Shown: piece after piece, positions 50,683-58,823 of the stretch
Layout: each line of letters begins with the position of its first letter
Position numbering within the stretch: position 1 is the stretch's first letter
NCBI RefSeq assembly: GCF_000756815.1
Contig: NZ_CCVW01000002.1
Location: 302,157 to 366,156, forward strand
Source: Legionella massiliensis
GTDB taxonomy: Bacteria > Pseudomonadota > Gammaproteobacteria > Legionellales > Legionellaceae
Direction: 5' to 3'
Length of the DNA stretch: 64,000 nucleotides
The notes under the pieces: model-generated
The model's input: the letters and a program-made list of their open reading frames with translations, nothing else
The model's database searches: none
Told to the model about the DNA's origin: nothing
Position numbers and translations under genes: made by a program

Positions 50683-51390
50683 TCATAAATAATTCATCAC
50701 CTCATGAATAATAGGCAAGGCCAGCTTCCTACCTCCACGCTCATTACCAAGGGCAGCACGATTATCTATAGTATCTTCTTTAGCCATCTCGTCTGCGATT
50801 TTCTTAGCCAACTCGGCTAGCTCAACTATGTCATGCAAGCCGCCCAGTTTATAGAAGTTATTCACTCCAGGGGCAAAGACTGGGAAGGTTTTGCTTAATT
50901 CTTCAAGCTCGTTGAGCTCAATTTTGGTAACCTTGGAAATACCCTCCAGCCACATAACCGCTAGGGCAGCATTAGGCAAGGCAAGGATTGTATCGCCCAT
51001 CAAACCAAAGGCAATGAAACCACCACCAATTGCCTGATTATAAACCAGTGAAATCAAGCGGTTTCCCTGTTTGCGCAGGCATTCCAGGCATTCTAGTAAA
51101 TGACCAAAGTATTGCTGCATACCAAGCCATTCATCGCGCATTGCCAATTGCTGGCCTGCTACATCAGCCATTAGTAAGACTGGCGCCGTTGACTTGCTTT
51201 CAATGATTTCAATGACTTTTTCGGCTAATAAAAGGGCTTGTTCAACCCCTAAAAAGGTTGCTTCTTTTACACCGAGAATATGAATAGGTTTGCCTGCAAT
51301 CGTTGCCTGAGCAAAAACCACTGAGTTCTCTTCAGACAGTTGAACCTCTTCATCGCAAAGCTGCTTTAGAATGTCCTGCAAAGCAATCAT
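50683..51390 (-). CDS. mdcE: Malonate decarboxylase gamma subunit MdcE
   Basis: MdcE is a crotonase-fold subunit that works with MdcD to decarboxylate malonyl-S-ACP. The 235-residue protein contains LGVKEATFLGVEQALLLAEK, VLLMADVAGQQLAMRDEWLG and VYNQAIGGGFIAFGLMGDTI, the carboxyltransferase-like blocks of the gamma subunit. MWLEGISKVTKIELNELEEL is the MdcE-specific segment. The ATG overlaps the stop of the fused subunit gene (ATGA). A 385-base gap filled with repeats separates it from mdcG. Confidence 0.93.
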   Translation of the reverse strand: MIALQDILKQLCDEEVQLSEENSVVFAQATIAGKPIHILGVKEATFLGVEQALLLAEKVIEIIESKSTAPVLLMADVAGQQLAMRDEWLGMQQYFGHLLECLECLRKQGNRLISLVYNQAIGGGFIAFGLMGDTILALPNAALAVMWLEGISKVTKIELNELEELSKTFPVFAPGVNNFYKLGGLHDIVELAELAKKIADEMAKEDTIDNRAALGNERGGRKLALPIIHEVMNYL

Positions 51391-52589
51391 GATTTCGCCC
51401 CCTTTTCTCTGTTAATCAGAGCTGCTGCCTTGAGAAAATCGTCTTCACTCATATCAAATAGAGTCTGGGCATATTCGGGGAAGGCTTTAGATAAATAGCC
51501 GCCCTCATCCTGAAATCCCGCTGTAGTTTCCAAGCGTTGTTTTAATAAGTGATGCTTTTCTTTCAGTGCTGGCAAATCAATCGACCTATTCTTCTCTAAG
51601 GCCTCAACAAGCGCCTTGCGGATAGAGCTAACACCAGAGCCGACATAATGTTGGGCAATGGCTTGTAAATAACGGGTTTTGCCCCCATAAACCCGCCAAA
51701 CCAGCGCCCTATTCTGTGCATCAAAACTTTCAATGCCTTTCACTGCTTGGATAACATCTGCGCCTGAAACGCCAATACGGCCAATTTCGTTAATGATTAG
51801 ATAGTCCAAACAGGCTGAAATAATTCCCATTCCACCATAGCAACCATTTTTGCCACAGATAAGGCCAATCGTCATCACGCCTTGGTTCCTGGCTTCAAAG
51901 ATTGCCCTGACTGTTTCGGAAATCGCTATCTCGCCGGCATTAGCCTCATGCAAACGAACACCACCACTATCGATTAATAGAATAACGGCTGCAACCTTGG
52001 CTTTAGCAGCTGCCTTAAATAGGCCAGTTAATTTAGCACCATGAATTTCACCGACTGCACCACCCATAAAATCTTTTTGCTGGGCAGCGATCAGAATGTT
52101 TTTCCCGCTAAGAAGAGCCGAGCCAATTACGATACCATCATCAGCTTCCCCAGGAAGATCAAAGATAGCTAAATGCGGACTATAATGTTTTTCATTGGCG
52201 AGCCATTCAGAGAATGAACCCTCATCACAAAGTGCTTGAATTCTGCTTCGTGCGTCCAATTCAAGGTAGTTATCTAGCTCGCGATGATAACCTTGAAAGG
52301 CCTCAAAGGCCTGCCGCAAGCGTAGTGAAACAACTGGTGGTGTCGCGCCATTGTCATTGAGCGTAAAGCGCAGACCAACAGGTTTGTACTCTTTAACAAA
52401 ATCGTTAATCACCAATTCCCAGATTTTCTGATAGTGTTCAACCGAGGTCTGTACAGAAAATTGAGTCTGTTCAGCATTGATTTCTTCAATAATCACTTCC
52501 AGATTACCCGAACCAACAACCCCACAGACCGTTCTTTTCCCGCGATGGCGCTCACCAGAAATATTGAAACTGAATGTCATTTTTTCCAT
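51387..52589 (-). CDS. Fused malonate decarboxylase delta (acyl carrier) and beta subunits, MdcC-MdcD
   Basis: Residues 1-98 are the acyl-carrier (delta, MdcC) domain. The serine that carries the phosphoribosyl-dephospho-CoA group is Ser27 in CGVVGSGNLEVIIEE, and NDNGATPPVVSLRLRQAFEA closes the domain. From about residue 105 the beta subunit (MdcD) follows: LELDARSRIQALCDEGSFSE, AQQKDFMGGAVGEIHGAKLT and LIDSGGVRLHEANAGEIAIS. In described operons these are separate proteins of roughly 100 and 280-300 residues; here a 400-residue open frame joins them with no stop. ATG 52589 is preferred to a TTG five codons earlier because GGTAGGG precedes it. Confidence 0.88.
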   Translation of the reverse strand: MEKMTFSFNISGERHRGKRTVCGVVGSGNLEVIIEEINAEQTQFSVQTSVEHYQKIWELVINDFVKEYKPVGLRFTLNDNGATPPVVSLRLRQAFEAFQGYHRELDNYLELDARSRIQALCDEGSFSEWLANEKHYSPHLAIFDLPGEADDGIVIGSALLSGKNILIAAQQKDFMGGAVGEIHGAKLTGLFKAAAKAKVAAVILLIDSGGVRLHEANAGEIAISETVRAIFEARNQGVMTIGLICGKNGCYGGMGIISACLDYLIINEIGRIGVSGADVIQAVKGIESFDAQNRALVWRVYGGKTRYLQAIAQHYVGSGVSSIRKALVEALEKNRSIDLPALKEKHHLLKQRLETTAGFQDEGGYLSKAFPEYAQTLFDMSEDDFLKAAALINREKGAKS

Positions 52590-52597
52590 TTTCAGCC

Positions 52598-54241
52598 CTA
52601 CCAATTTCTAAATTTCGCAGGTGGTTCATATAACCCCTGCGAACAATCGACAAGTTCACGAACTGATTTTGCTGCCAGCAAATCCCGTGTCGCATCGGAC
52701 ATTTTTATACCCAGATCTTCTGGTCGCATAATCACTTTTCGAGCCCTTAATTCATCAACCTTTGCTTTGTCTCTGTTGATACCAACCTCTGTATATCCAG
52801 CCACACCTCGGATCGCCTGTTCCCTCTCTGCGGGATTGCGGCACATTAACAGATTAGCAATGCCCTCCTCGGTCACCACGTGGCTTACATCGTCACCGTA
52901 AATCATAATAGGGGGTAAATCGGCAGCCATTGATTTTTGCAAGACCCAGGCATCCAGTTTTTCAACGAAGGTTGGTTTGGCAGGTCCCTGGAAGGTTTCA
53001 ACCATTTGAATCACCAGCTTCCGACCTCGCGGCATCTTCGCCGAACGGGCTTCAGCTAGTTCTTGCCCGGCTTTTAGCCAAGCGTAGGACGAGTGACGGC
53101 GCCCCGGGGCATCACAACCCATATTGGGTGCGCCGCCAAATCCGGCAATGCGTCCATCAACTGCTGTTGAACTGTTCCCTTCAGTATCCATCTGCAAGGT
53201 CGCACCAATAAAGACATCGCAGGCATAATGCCCTGCAAGCTGGCCTAACATACGGTTAGAACGCAAACTGCCATCCTTGCCAGTAAAAAAGATATCTGGG
53301 CGCGCAGCGGCGTAGCGATTCATACCTACTTCACCACCAAAGGGATGAATTGATTTTACAAATCCGGCTTCAATCGCAGGAATTAAGGTAGGCAAGGGAT
53401 TCACAATCCAATGTTGACAAATTTTACCCTTCAACCCCAAAGATTCAGCATAGGTGGGAAGGAGCAATTCGATGGCACAGGTATTGAAACCAACGCCGTG
53501 GTTTAAAATATTTACCTCATAAGGGGCATAAATTCCTTTAATGACCATCATGGCCATCAGAATTTTGATTTCATTGATTTGTGCAGGGTCGCGGGTAAAT
53601 AAGGGTTCGATATAAGCTGTTTCTGGGCCTTTAACGATAATATCAACCCAGCCAGCCGGAATATCGATGCGCGGTAAACTATCGATTACCTCGTTAACCT
53701 GGACAATGACCACGCCATTTTTAAAATTGCAGGCCTCAATAAGCGCCGGTGTTTCTTCGGTATTGGCGCCGGTATATAAATTACCTTCCTTATCTGCTTT
53801 ATCAGCCATGAGCAGGCAGACATTCGGCGTTAAATCAGCGAACAAGCGGCCAAACAACTCATTATAGGTGTGGATATTACCAATATGGATTTTATTGTTT
53901 TTTACCATATTGGCCAGACGCACCGATTGAGGACCTGAATAGGCAAAATCAACCTTGGCGGCTATCCCCTTTTCAAAAATATCCAAATGCTCAGGTAAGG
54001 CTATGGCTGATTGAATCATATGCAGATTGTTAACAACCTTAGGATCCAATCGAGTCATTTCCTGAGCCAGATAGCTCGCTTGTTTTTGATTATCCCCTTC
54101 AATACAAACCCTATCGCCGCTATTGATCACGAGTGAAAGTACGGTGACTAGATCAGAAGCATCGACAAATTTATTGTTTTGTATATAGGGTTGTATCTTA
54201 GCTAAGCGCTGCAAATAGTTTTTTTTATTAGAATCCCACAT
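52598..54241 (-). CDS. mdcA: Malonate decarboxylase alpha subunit MdcA (acetyl-S-ACP:malonate ACP transferase)
   Basis: MdcA exchanges acetate for malonate on the acyl carrier and starts the catalytic cycle. The 547-residue protein starts MWDSNKKNYLQRLAKIQPYI. It contains RVCIEGDNQKQASYLAQEMT, IHIGNIHTYNELFGRLFADL, LLMADKADKEGNLYTGANTE and FGGAPNMGCDAPGRRHSSYA, all MdcA landmarks. It is the first gene of the operon. The upstream R4 repeat (54267-54345) lies where its promoter should be. No mdcR regulator or malonate transporter gene is adjacent. Confidence 0.95.
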   Translation of the reverse strand: MWDSNKKNYLQRLAKIQPYIQNNKFVDASDLVTVLSLVINSGDRVCIEGDNQKQASYLAQEMTRLDPKVVNNLHMIQSAIALPEHLDIFEKGIAAKVDFAYSGPQSVRLANMVKNNKIHIGNIHTYNELFGRLFADLTPNVCLLMADKADKEGNLYTGANTEETPALIEACNFKNGVVIVQVNEVIDSLPRIDIPAGWVDIIVKGPETAYIEPLFTRDPAQINEIKILMAMMVIKGIYAPYEVNILNHGVGFNTCAIELLLPTYAESLGLKGKICQHWIVNPLPTLIPAIEAGFVKSIHPFGGEVGMNRYAAARPDIFFTGKDGSLRSNRMLGQLAGHYACDVFIGATLQMDTEGNSSTAVDGRIAGFGGAPNMGCDAPGRRHSSYAWLKAGQELAEARSAKMPRGRKLVIQMVETFQGPAKPTFVEKLDAWVLQKSMAADLPPIMIYGDDVSHVVTEEGIANLLMCRNPAEREQAIRGVAGYTEVGINRDKAKVDELRARKVIMRPEDLGIKMSDATRDLLAAKSVRELVDCSQGLYEPPAKFRNW

Positions 54242-54266
54242 ACCAGAATCCTTTACTTAGGTCTCA

Positions 54267-54345
54267 CTCGAAATCCCGCGGCTTTACCGCGGGGTCCAGA
54301 AATTTCTCAGAGCTATATCCCGCGGCTTGGCCGCGGGATTTCGAG
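54267..54345. repeat. Palindromic repeat, family R4
   Basis: Arms CTCGAAATCCCGCGG (54267-54281) and CCGCGGGATTTCGAG (54331-54345) each contain a secondary palindrome. It lies between mdcA and the oxidoreductase gene, 25 bases upstream of the mdcA start codon. Confidence 0.9.
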
Positions 54346-54360
54346 ATATCCAACAATGTC

Positions 54361-55365
54361 TTAGACAGTCACAATAATTTTGCCAATTTGCTCATTGGAC
54401 TCCATGTATCGATGAGCCTCAACGATGTTATCCAGAGTAAAACTTCGAGCAATTTTTGGCTTAAAGGCGCCACTTTGTAGGTGATCGGCGATATATTTTT
54501 CGAGTTTGGGGCGAAGTTCTTGATTCGAAGTAATTTCAAATAGGGTATAGCCTCGTATCGTCAATCCCTTGCCTAAGGCAGCAAACAGCGGATAGGGCAT
54601 TGAGGTTTCACCTGATAAATTGCCATAAACAAAGATTATCCCCCCTTGGGAAGCGGCTTCAGCAAGCGCTTCTATACCTTTACCGGCAACAGGATCAAAA
54701 ATAATTCTTGCACCTTTTCCACCAGTAATTTCCTTGACACGGCTAGGTAAGTCTTCATCGTTGGTGACAATAACATGATCAGCCCCAAGCTCTAAGAGTT
54801 CAGCCTTTTTAGCTTTGGTTCTTGTGGTAGCGATACTGATTGCACCCTGTGCTTTCGCAATTTCAATAGCAGCGATACCTACGCTTGAGCTGGCTGCCGT
54901 AATTAACACATAATCGCCCTGAGCAATCTTGCCATAGTGCACTAAGGCACCATAAGCCGTCATATATTGCATCCAGATAGCAGTGCCTTCCGCGAAAGAG
55001 AGTTTTTCTGGATAAGCAGCCAGTGCATAAGCCGGCACTATCGCAGCCTCACCATAAACCCCATATTTCCCCAAATCAAAACAGGGAACTGTGCTGAATT
55101 TTTTTCCTATCAATTGCTTGTCAACATCAGGCCCCACTGCATCGATAACCCCAGAGGCTTCATAGCCAATTTTAGAAGGGAATTGAGGCTGTATTAAATA
55201 CTGTCCTAGGCGAAACATACATTCTGCACGGTTCAAACCGATAGCATGTACCCGCAGTCGAACCTCGCCCTTACCTGGTTCTGATAAGGGTAGTTTTTCT
55301 AGCCTGAGTACATCTGGGCCACCAACCTCATGAAAGCGAACAACTTTGGCTGTTTCATTTGACAT
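54361..55365 (-). CDS. Zinc-independent MDR oxidoreductase (quinone reductase-like)
   Basis: A 334-residue medium-chain dehydrogenase/reductase, starting MSNETAKVVRFHEVGGPDVL. The catalytic N-terminal domain is followed by the NADP-binding Rossmann motif ITAASSSVGIAAIEIAKAQG (AASSSVG in the quinone-oxidoreductase style). ELGADHVIVTNDED and IIFDPVAGKGIEALAEAA are further family blocks. The structural-zinc cysteines of true alcohol dehydrogenases are not seen. It probably reduces quinones or enals with NADPH; the substrate is unknown. It precedes mdcA on the same strand but is separated by an R4 repeat. Confidence 0.86.
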   Translation of the reverse strand: MSNETAKVVRFHEVGGPDVLRLEKLPLSEPGKGEVRLRVHAIGLNRAECMFRLGQYLIQPQFPSKIGYEASGVIDAVGPDVDKQLIGKKFSTVPCFDLGKYGVYGEAAIVPAYALAAYPEKLSFAEGTAIWMQYMTAYGALVHYGKIAQGDYVLITAASSSVGIAAIEIAKAQGAISIATTRTKAKKAELLELGADHVIVTNDEDLPSRVKEITGGKGARIIFDPVAGKGIEALAEAASQGGIIFVYGNLSGETSMPYPLFAALGKGLTIRGYTLFEITSNQELRPKLEKYIADHLQSGAFKPKIARSFTLDNIVEAHRYMESNEQIGKIIVTV

Positions 55366-55398
55366 AATACATCCTTATATATTGATATGGTTTTTAAA

Positions 55399-55710
55399 TT
55401 ACTTACGTACTATCAACCCATTTTGTACTGATTTAACCCCAGGAACCTTGCTAGCAATATAACCTGCAGTATCACTTTGACGGATCGTCTTAACATAACC
55501 GCTTAAAACTACGACGCCTTTCTGAGTCTCAACATGAATAGGCACTGCAGAAAGTTCAGGGTTGTTCATGAAGGCATTGTGTACTGAAGCGCTAAGATTT
55601 TGATCGGCATGTCCGGGACTAAAAATTTCGCTAGGACTGCTAAGAGTTTGGCAACCTGCCAAGAGAGCTAAACAAAGACCGGCTACAGCAGTTAGACAAT
55701 TTTTTCTCAT
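55399..55710 (-). CDS. BON-domain lipoprotein (OsmY-like)
   Basis: A 103-residue secreted protein with lipobox LLAGC (cysteine 20). A single BON domain follows: NLSASVHNAFMNNPELSAVP, then IHVETQKGVVVLSGYVKTIR and AASKVPGVKSVQNGLIV-like text at the end. BON proteins bind membrane phospholipid and stabilise the envelope under stress. It is divergent from nothing nearby and may share a transcript with the oxidoreductase gene 33 bases downstream. Confidence 0.88.
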   Translation of the reverse strand: MRKNCLTAVAGLCLALLAGCQTLSSPSEIFSPGHADQNLSASVHNAFMNNPELSAVPIHVETQKGVVVLSGYVKTIRQSDTAGYIASKVPGVKSVQNGLIVRK

Positions 55711-55892
55711 CGTTTTTCCTTAGTTAACGTCAGTTACAAATTTTGTTTTGTCACCTTAGCATGAGTTGCAGTTAATTTCTAATTTAGCTTTGCATGGGAC
55801 AAAGCTAATGGCTCGATTCTTTATGCTGGAGGAGTGTTTACAACTATAAATAATCAGCTTTCTAATTATTTTGCTGCTATTTCTAGCAATTA

Positions 55893-55960
55893 AGGGGAGA
55901 AGGAAAACCTCAGGTTCGAAGACGATATATCCTCTCTCCCCTTGGGGAGAGAGTTAGAGA
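55893..55960. repeat. Degenerate R5-like repeat
   Basis: GGGGAGAAGGAAAACCTCAG, GTTCGAAGACG and CTCTCTCCCCTTGGGGAGAG form two hairpin-capable segments related to R5. A GGGTGATCTATTACGATC end motif follows at about 55993-56010, like the end of the 47700 repeat. Confidence 0.6.
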
Positions 55961-56008
55961 TGCGGCATAAATTTACTCAAGTCGACACCATTGGGTGATC
56001 TATTACGA

Positions 56009-56437
56009 TCACTCAAACACTTTTTTCAAATAGATACGGTCATGGCCAAGAAGAAATTTTTCAAGTCTAGCGATAACCACAAAACCTTTTTTTAGATAAA
56101 AATCGAGCGCCTGAAAATCAAAGGTATCAACAAAGATATTGTTTATGTTCTTTGCTCTTGCCTGCTTAAAAAGCTCTTCGATCACTCGCGACCCCAAGGA
56201 TTTTCGTCGATATTGTTCTGCAAACCATAGGATATCAATATACATAGCATCACTATGCTGCCAAACTGTGGCGCCGCCAATAATTTCCTTTTGCTCATTG
56301 CGAACAAAAATACTGAAATGGTTAGCCCTTTCGTGTAGATGACTTACATTAAAACTAACAATCCCCTCTCGCAACACAGCATTGTTCGCTGGACTCGGAT
56401 TGTTATCAACCTCTAATTCCCAAGACCCCATATCCAA
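56009..56437 (-). CDS. GNAT-family N-acetyltransferase
   Basis: A 142-residue GNAT-fold protein. The acetyl-CoA-binding motif is FAEQYRRKSLGSRVIEELFK (Q/RxxGxG/A type, about residues 73-92), followed by VDTFDFQALDFYLKKGFVVI, the usual beta5-alpha4 region. The likely start is M1 at 56437 or M3 at 56431; both are close to the cbpM stop. It lies four bases after cbpM and is probably the third gene of the cbpA-cbpM operon. The substrate is unknown. Confidence 0.82.
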   Translation of the reverse strand: MDMGSWELEVDNNPSPANNAVLREGIVSFNVSHLHERANHFSIFVRNEQKEIIGGATVWQHSDAMYIDILWFAEQYRRKSLGSRVIEELFKQARAKNINNIFVDTFDFQALDFYLKKGFVVIARLEKFLLGHDRIYLKKVFE

Positions 56438-56440
56438 CTC

Positions 56441-56758
56441 CTAAGGTTTCTCCATTCCTTCATTAAGCAAGGCTTCCAAATGCTCAATTTTCCTGAGTAG
56501 CTCTAAAGCTAAGCCAGCCCCAGCTAAATTGACGCCTAAATCGTGGTTTAAACGTAAAACTGTGCGAATCCGTCTTAGCGCTTCGCTATCAAAACGCAGT
56601 TGCTGCCTGTCATCCTCTTGTACAGAAATAATACCCTCATCAATAATCTCTATGATTGTATCTTTAGAGACACCAAAGGAAGTGGTCACCTCAGTTAATG
56701 AGAGGTAAAACCACTGTTCACATTCCAGCGCCTCAGATTTATTTTTATACTCAGACAT
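56441..56758 (-). CDS. cbpM: Chaperone modulator CbpM
   Basis: CbpM binds the J-domain of CbpA and inhibits its co-chaperone activity. The 105-residue MerR-like protein shows [40 protein letters not shown] and [20 protein letters not shown], then [15 protein letters not shown], all family-typical. Its start overlaps the cbpA stop by eight bases, so it is translated together with its partner. Confidence 0.92.
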   Translation of the reverse strand: MSEYKNKSEALECEQWFYLSLTEVTTSFGVSKDTIIEIIDEGIISVQEDDRQQLRFDSEALRRIRTVLRLNHDLGVNLAGAGLALELLRKIEHLEALLNEGMEKP

Positions 56759-57689
56759 TATTAACCCCCAGTCTCTCCCGTGGATTGAAATTAGCGGCCT
56801 TGGCTAATTGTTCATAGAGCGCATCGATTTGTGGATTCTCTATTTGCGGAATCACAATTTCTAAGGTGACATACTGATCGCCTGGTGTATGAGCAGGCAG
56901 GCCTCTTCCCTTTAAACGCAGCTGCTTACCATTCTGCGACAGTTTAGGAATCTTCAGGCTGACTGGTCCAGCCAGAGTTGGAACTTGGATAGTTGCACCA
57001 AGCGCGGCTTCCCAGGGACTAATGGGAACCCGCAGGTAAATATCGTTTTTCTTTAAAGTAAATAAGGAATGAGGATTGATGATAATTTCAATGTATAAAT
57101 CACCGGCCTGATGAGCCCCACCTTTGATTCCCTGGCCTTTTAAACGAATTTGCTGTTTATCAGCGATACCCTTAGGAATTTTGACCCTGACTGCGCGATT
57201 GTGATAGTCCATGCGTCCAGTCTTCTCGTCAACAACTGGTGTTTGTAGCTGTAGGGTTTTCTCAGCACCGGAGAAGCTGTCTTCCAGATCAATAGCTAAG
57301 CTGGCATGAATATCCCGGCCCTGCTCATAAAAGGAGCTTTGTTGCTGGCCATAGCGCTCGCGAAAAATGCTATTGAGAAAATCTTCAAAATCAGCCGATT
57401 GGCCTTCATCAAAATTTTGATACTGATATTTCTGCTCGGAGTGAGGATTATGGCGAGCCTGCTCTTGTTCTTTCCAATATTGGCCGTATTGATCGTACTT
57501 AGCACGCTTTTCAGGATCATGGAGCACTTCATAGGCTTCACCTAATTCCTTGAATTTAGCCTCGGCATTTTCTTCTTTGCTAACATCAGGATGATATTTC
57601 CGAGCGAGCTTGCGATAACTACGCTTAATCTCTTCCTGGCTCGCCCCACGCTCAAGCCCCATGATTTTGTAATAGTCTTTATAATCCAT
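56751..57689 (-). CDS. cbpA: Curved DNA-binding protein / DnaJ-class co-chaperone CbpA
   Basis: CbpA stimulates DnaK and binds curved DNA. The 312-residue protein begins [20 protein letters not shown], and the J-domain includes [16 protein letters not shown] with the HPD motif. A short Gly/Phe-type linker leads to the C-terminal substrate-binding barrels ([20 protein letters not shown] and [20 protein letters not shown]). There is no zinc-finger domain, separating it from DnaJ. It forms an operon with cbpM. Confidence 0.94.
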   Translation of the reverse strand: MDYKDYYKIMGLERGASQEEIKRSYRKLARKYHPDVSKEENAEAKFKELGEAYEVLHDPEKRAKYDQYGQYWKEQEQARHNPHSEQKYQYQNFDEGQSADFEDFLNSIFRERYGQQQSSFYEQGRDIHASLAIDLEDSFSGAEKTLQLQTPVVDEKTGRMDYHNRAVRVKIPKGIADKQQIRLKGQGIKGGAHQAGDLYIEIIINPHSLFTLKKNDIYLRVPISPWEAALGATIQVPTLAGPVSLKIPKLSQNGKQLRLKGRGLPAHTPGDQYVTLEIVIPQIENPQIDALYEQLAKAANFNPRERLGVNNV

Positions 57690-57761
57690 GGTTTAGCTAT
57701 ACCCAAAATTACTTTGGTCTATATTGTGGGCTTATAGAAAATTTGTCAATTTGCCTTTCCG

Positions 57762-58385
57762 TTAGTTTAGGGTATTGGAAGAGGATGGTGGAGTACTGCT
57801 CCGGCCATTATTAGGCTGTATGGGCGGCGGGCTTAAGTGTGGGGCACTGCCAGGTAGCGGCGGTGTAGTCCTTGAACTATTTCCGTATTGCTGGCCTAGG
57901 CGTTGCACGTTTCCTGCGTGATCAAACTCTTCTCTTGGTTTGGGGCGCTCTTTGTAAACAGGAGGCTCTGCACTCTCCCCATAACTACTTCCTCCCGTCC
58001 TTCTACTGAAAAACGAAACCACGTTACTGAGGAGACCACCAGCTGTAGCACCGAGTAAGCCCCCAGCAACTGCACCAATAATGGCACCCACGCCTGGAAT
58101 TGGAATAAGAAGTTGTCCAACTAGCGCACCAGCTCCCGCACCAAGAGCCGCTCCACCTAAAAGAGCTCCTAATTTAAGAAAGAAATTCCCTATACCATTT
58201 CCTTTTAAATTAGAAGGAGAATAACTACCCATAGCTGTACATAATCCAGCACCGAGAATCCCGCCAAAAATAGCACCACCAATAGTTCCAAATACCGGAA
58301 CAACACTACCGATTGCTGCGCCAGCCACTACACCAGTGCCTATAGAAAGTACATAGTCAACTAGGCCTGCAAATAAGTCTCTCAT
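57762..58385 (-). CDS. Glycine-zipper membrane-associated unknown protein
   Basis: A 207-residue protein. Residues 10-130 are a series of glycine-zipper segments (GTGVVAGAAIGSVVPVFGTI, GGAIFGGILGAGLC, GGAALGAGAGALVGQLL and AIIGAVAGGLLGATAGGLLS) able to insert in membranes. The C-terminal 75 residues are Pro/Ser-rich and disordered (TTPPLPGSAPHLSPPPIQPN). No family is recognised. Glycine-zipper proteins can be pores or toxins, and a proline-rich tail is seen in some translocated proteins; an effector role is speculation. It is monocistronic, between cbpA and repeats. Confidence 0.6.
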   Translation of the reverse strand: MRDLFAGLVDYVLSIGTGVVAGAAIGSVVPVFGTIGGAIFGGILGAGLCTAMGSYSPSNLKGNGIGNFFLKLGALLGGAALGAGAGALVGQLLIPIPGVGAIIGAVAGGLLGATAGGLLSNVVSFFSRRTGGSSYGESAEPPVYKERPKPREEFDHAGNVQRLGQQYGNSSRTTPPLPGSAPHLSPPPIQPNNGRSSTPPSSSNTLN

Positions 58386-58472
58386 AATAAATCCCTCGTT
58401 ATCATTTCTAACTATAGCTTATAAAATTGAGATTAAGGTTTTATTAATAGATTTACAATTCAGGAAAAAGAA

Positions 58473-58630
58473 CTTTGTACGGGACAAAAACTAGAAAACC
58501 TCTAGCTCATTGCGAATCCCCGCGGCTTGACCGCGGGGTCTATGGTGCTTGTGCTGCAATCAGATCCCGCGGTCAAGCCGCGGGAATTCGAGTTTCTACG
58601 GGGATTATCCATTTTTTGTCCCGTACAAAG
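58473..58630. repeat. Long palindrome containing an R4 repeat
   Basis: Outer arms CTTTGTACGGGACAAAAA (58473-58490) and TTTTTGTCCCGTACAAAG (58613-58630) are perfect complements. The inner R4 element (58513-58590) has arms CGAATCCCCGCGG and CCGCGGGAATTCG. Right-half fragments of the outer element occur at about 11940-11975 and 17946-17965. Confidence 0.87.
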
Positions 58631-58683
58631 GAAAAGAATTTGTGTGAAACAAAGAAATTATAATTCGAATTCCGGCAATCTGG

Positions 58684-58740
58684 GGCGAAGGGAGGAGGTG
58701 CCCAAAGGGGCGACTGGTTCGAAGTTCCTTCCTGATATTT
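58684..58740. repeat. R5-related repeat fragment
   Basis: GGCGAAGGGAGGAGGTGCCC, AAAGGGGCGAC and GGTTCGAAGTTCCTTCCTGA correspond to the inverse of the mdcG R5 copy. The palindrome is incomplete. Confidence 0.65.
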
Positions 58741-58774
58741 GCCTCAAAGAAGCTGAGTTGCTCGCCAAGATTAT

Positions 58775-58815
58775 GTATTACCCCCTGAACGGATAGATCC
58801 GTTCAGGGGTAATAC
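58775..58815. terminator. Stem-loop downstream of the coiled-coil gene
   Basis: GTATTACCCCCTGAACGGAT and ATCCGTTCAGGGGTAATAC form a long stem with one unpaired base and almost no loop. It ends nine bases before the stop codon of the minus-strand coiled-coil gene and probably marks the transcript end. No T-run is evident. Confidence 0.6.
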
Positions 58816-58823
58816 AAACAATA

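Noticed and set aside
50501..50686. 61-codon frame after mdcE on the minus strand
   Set aside because: It consists of translated R3 and R6 repeat sequence with no independent coding signal.
58475..58796. Two plus-strand frames of 62 and 89 codons
   Set aside because: Both translate R4 and R5 repeat DNA and lack a credible start region.
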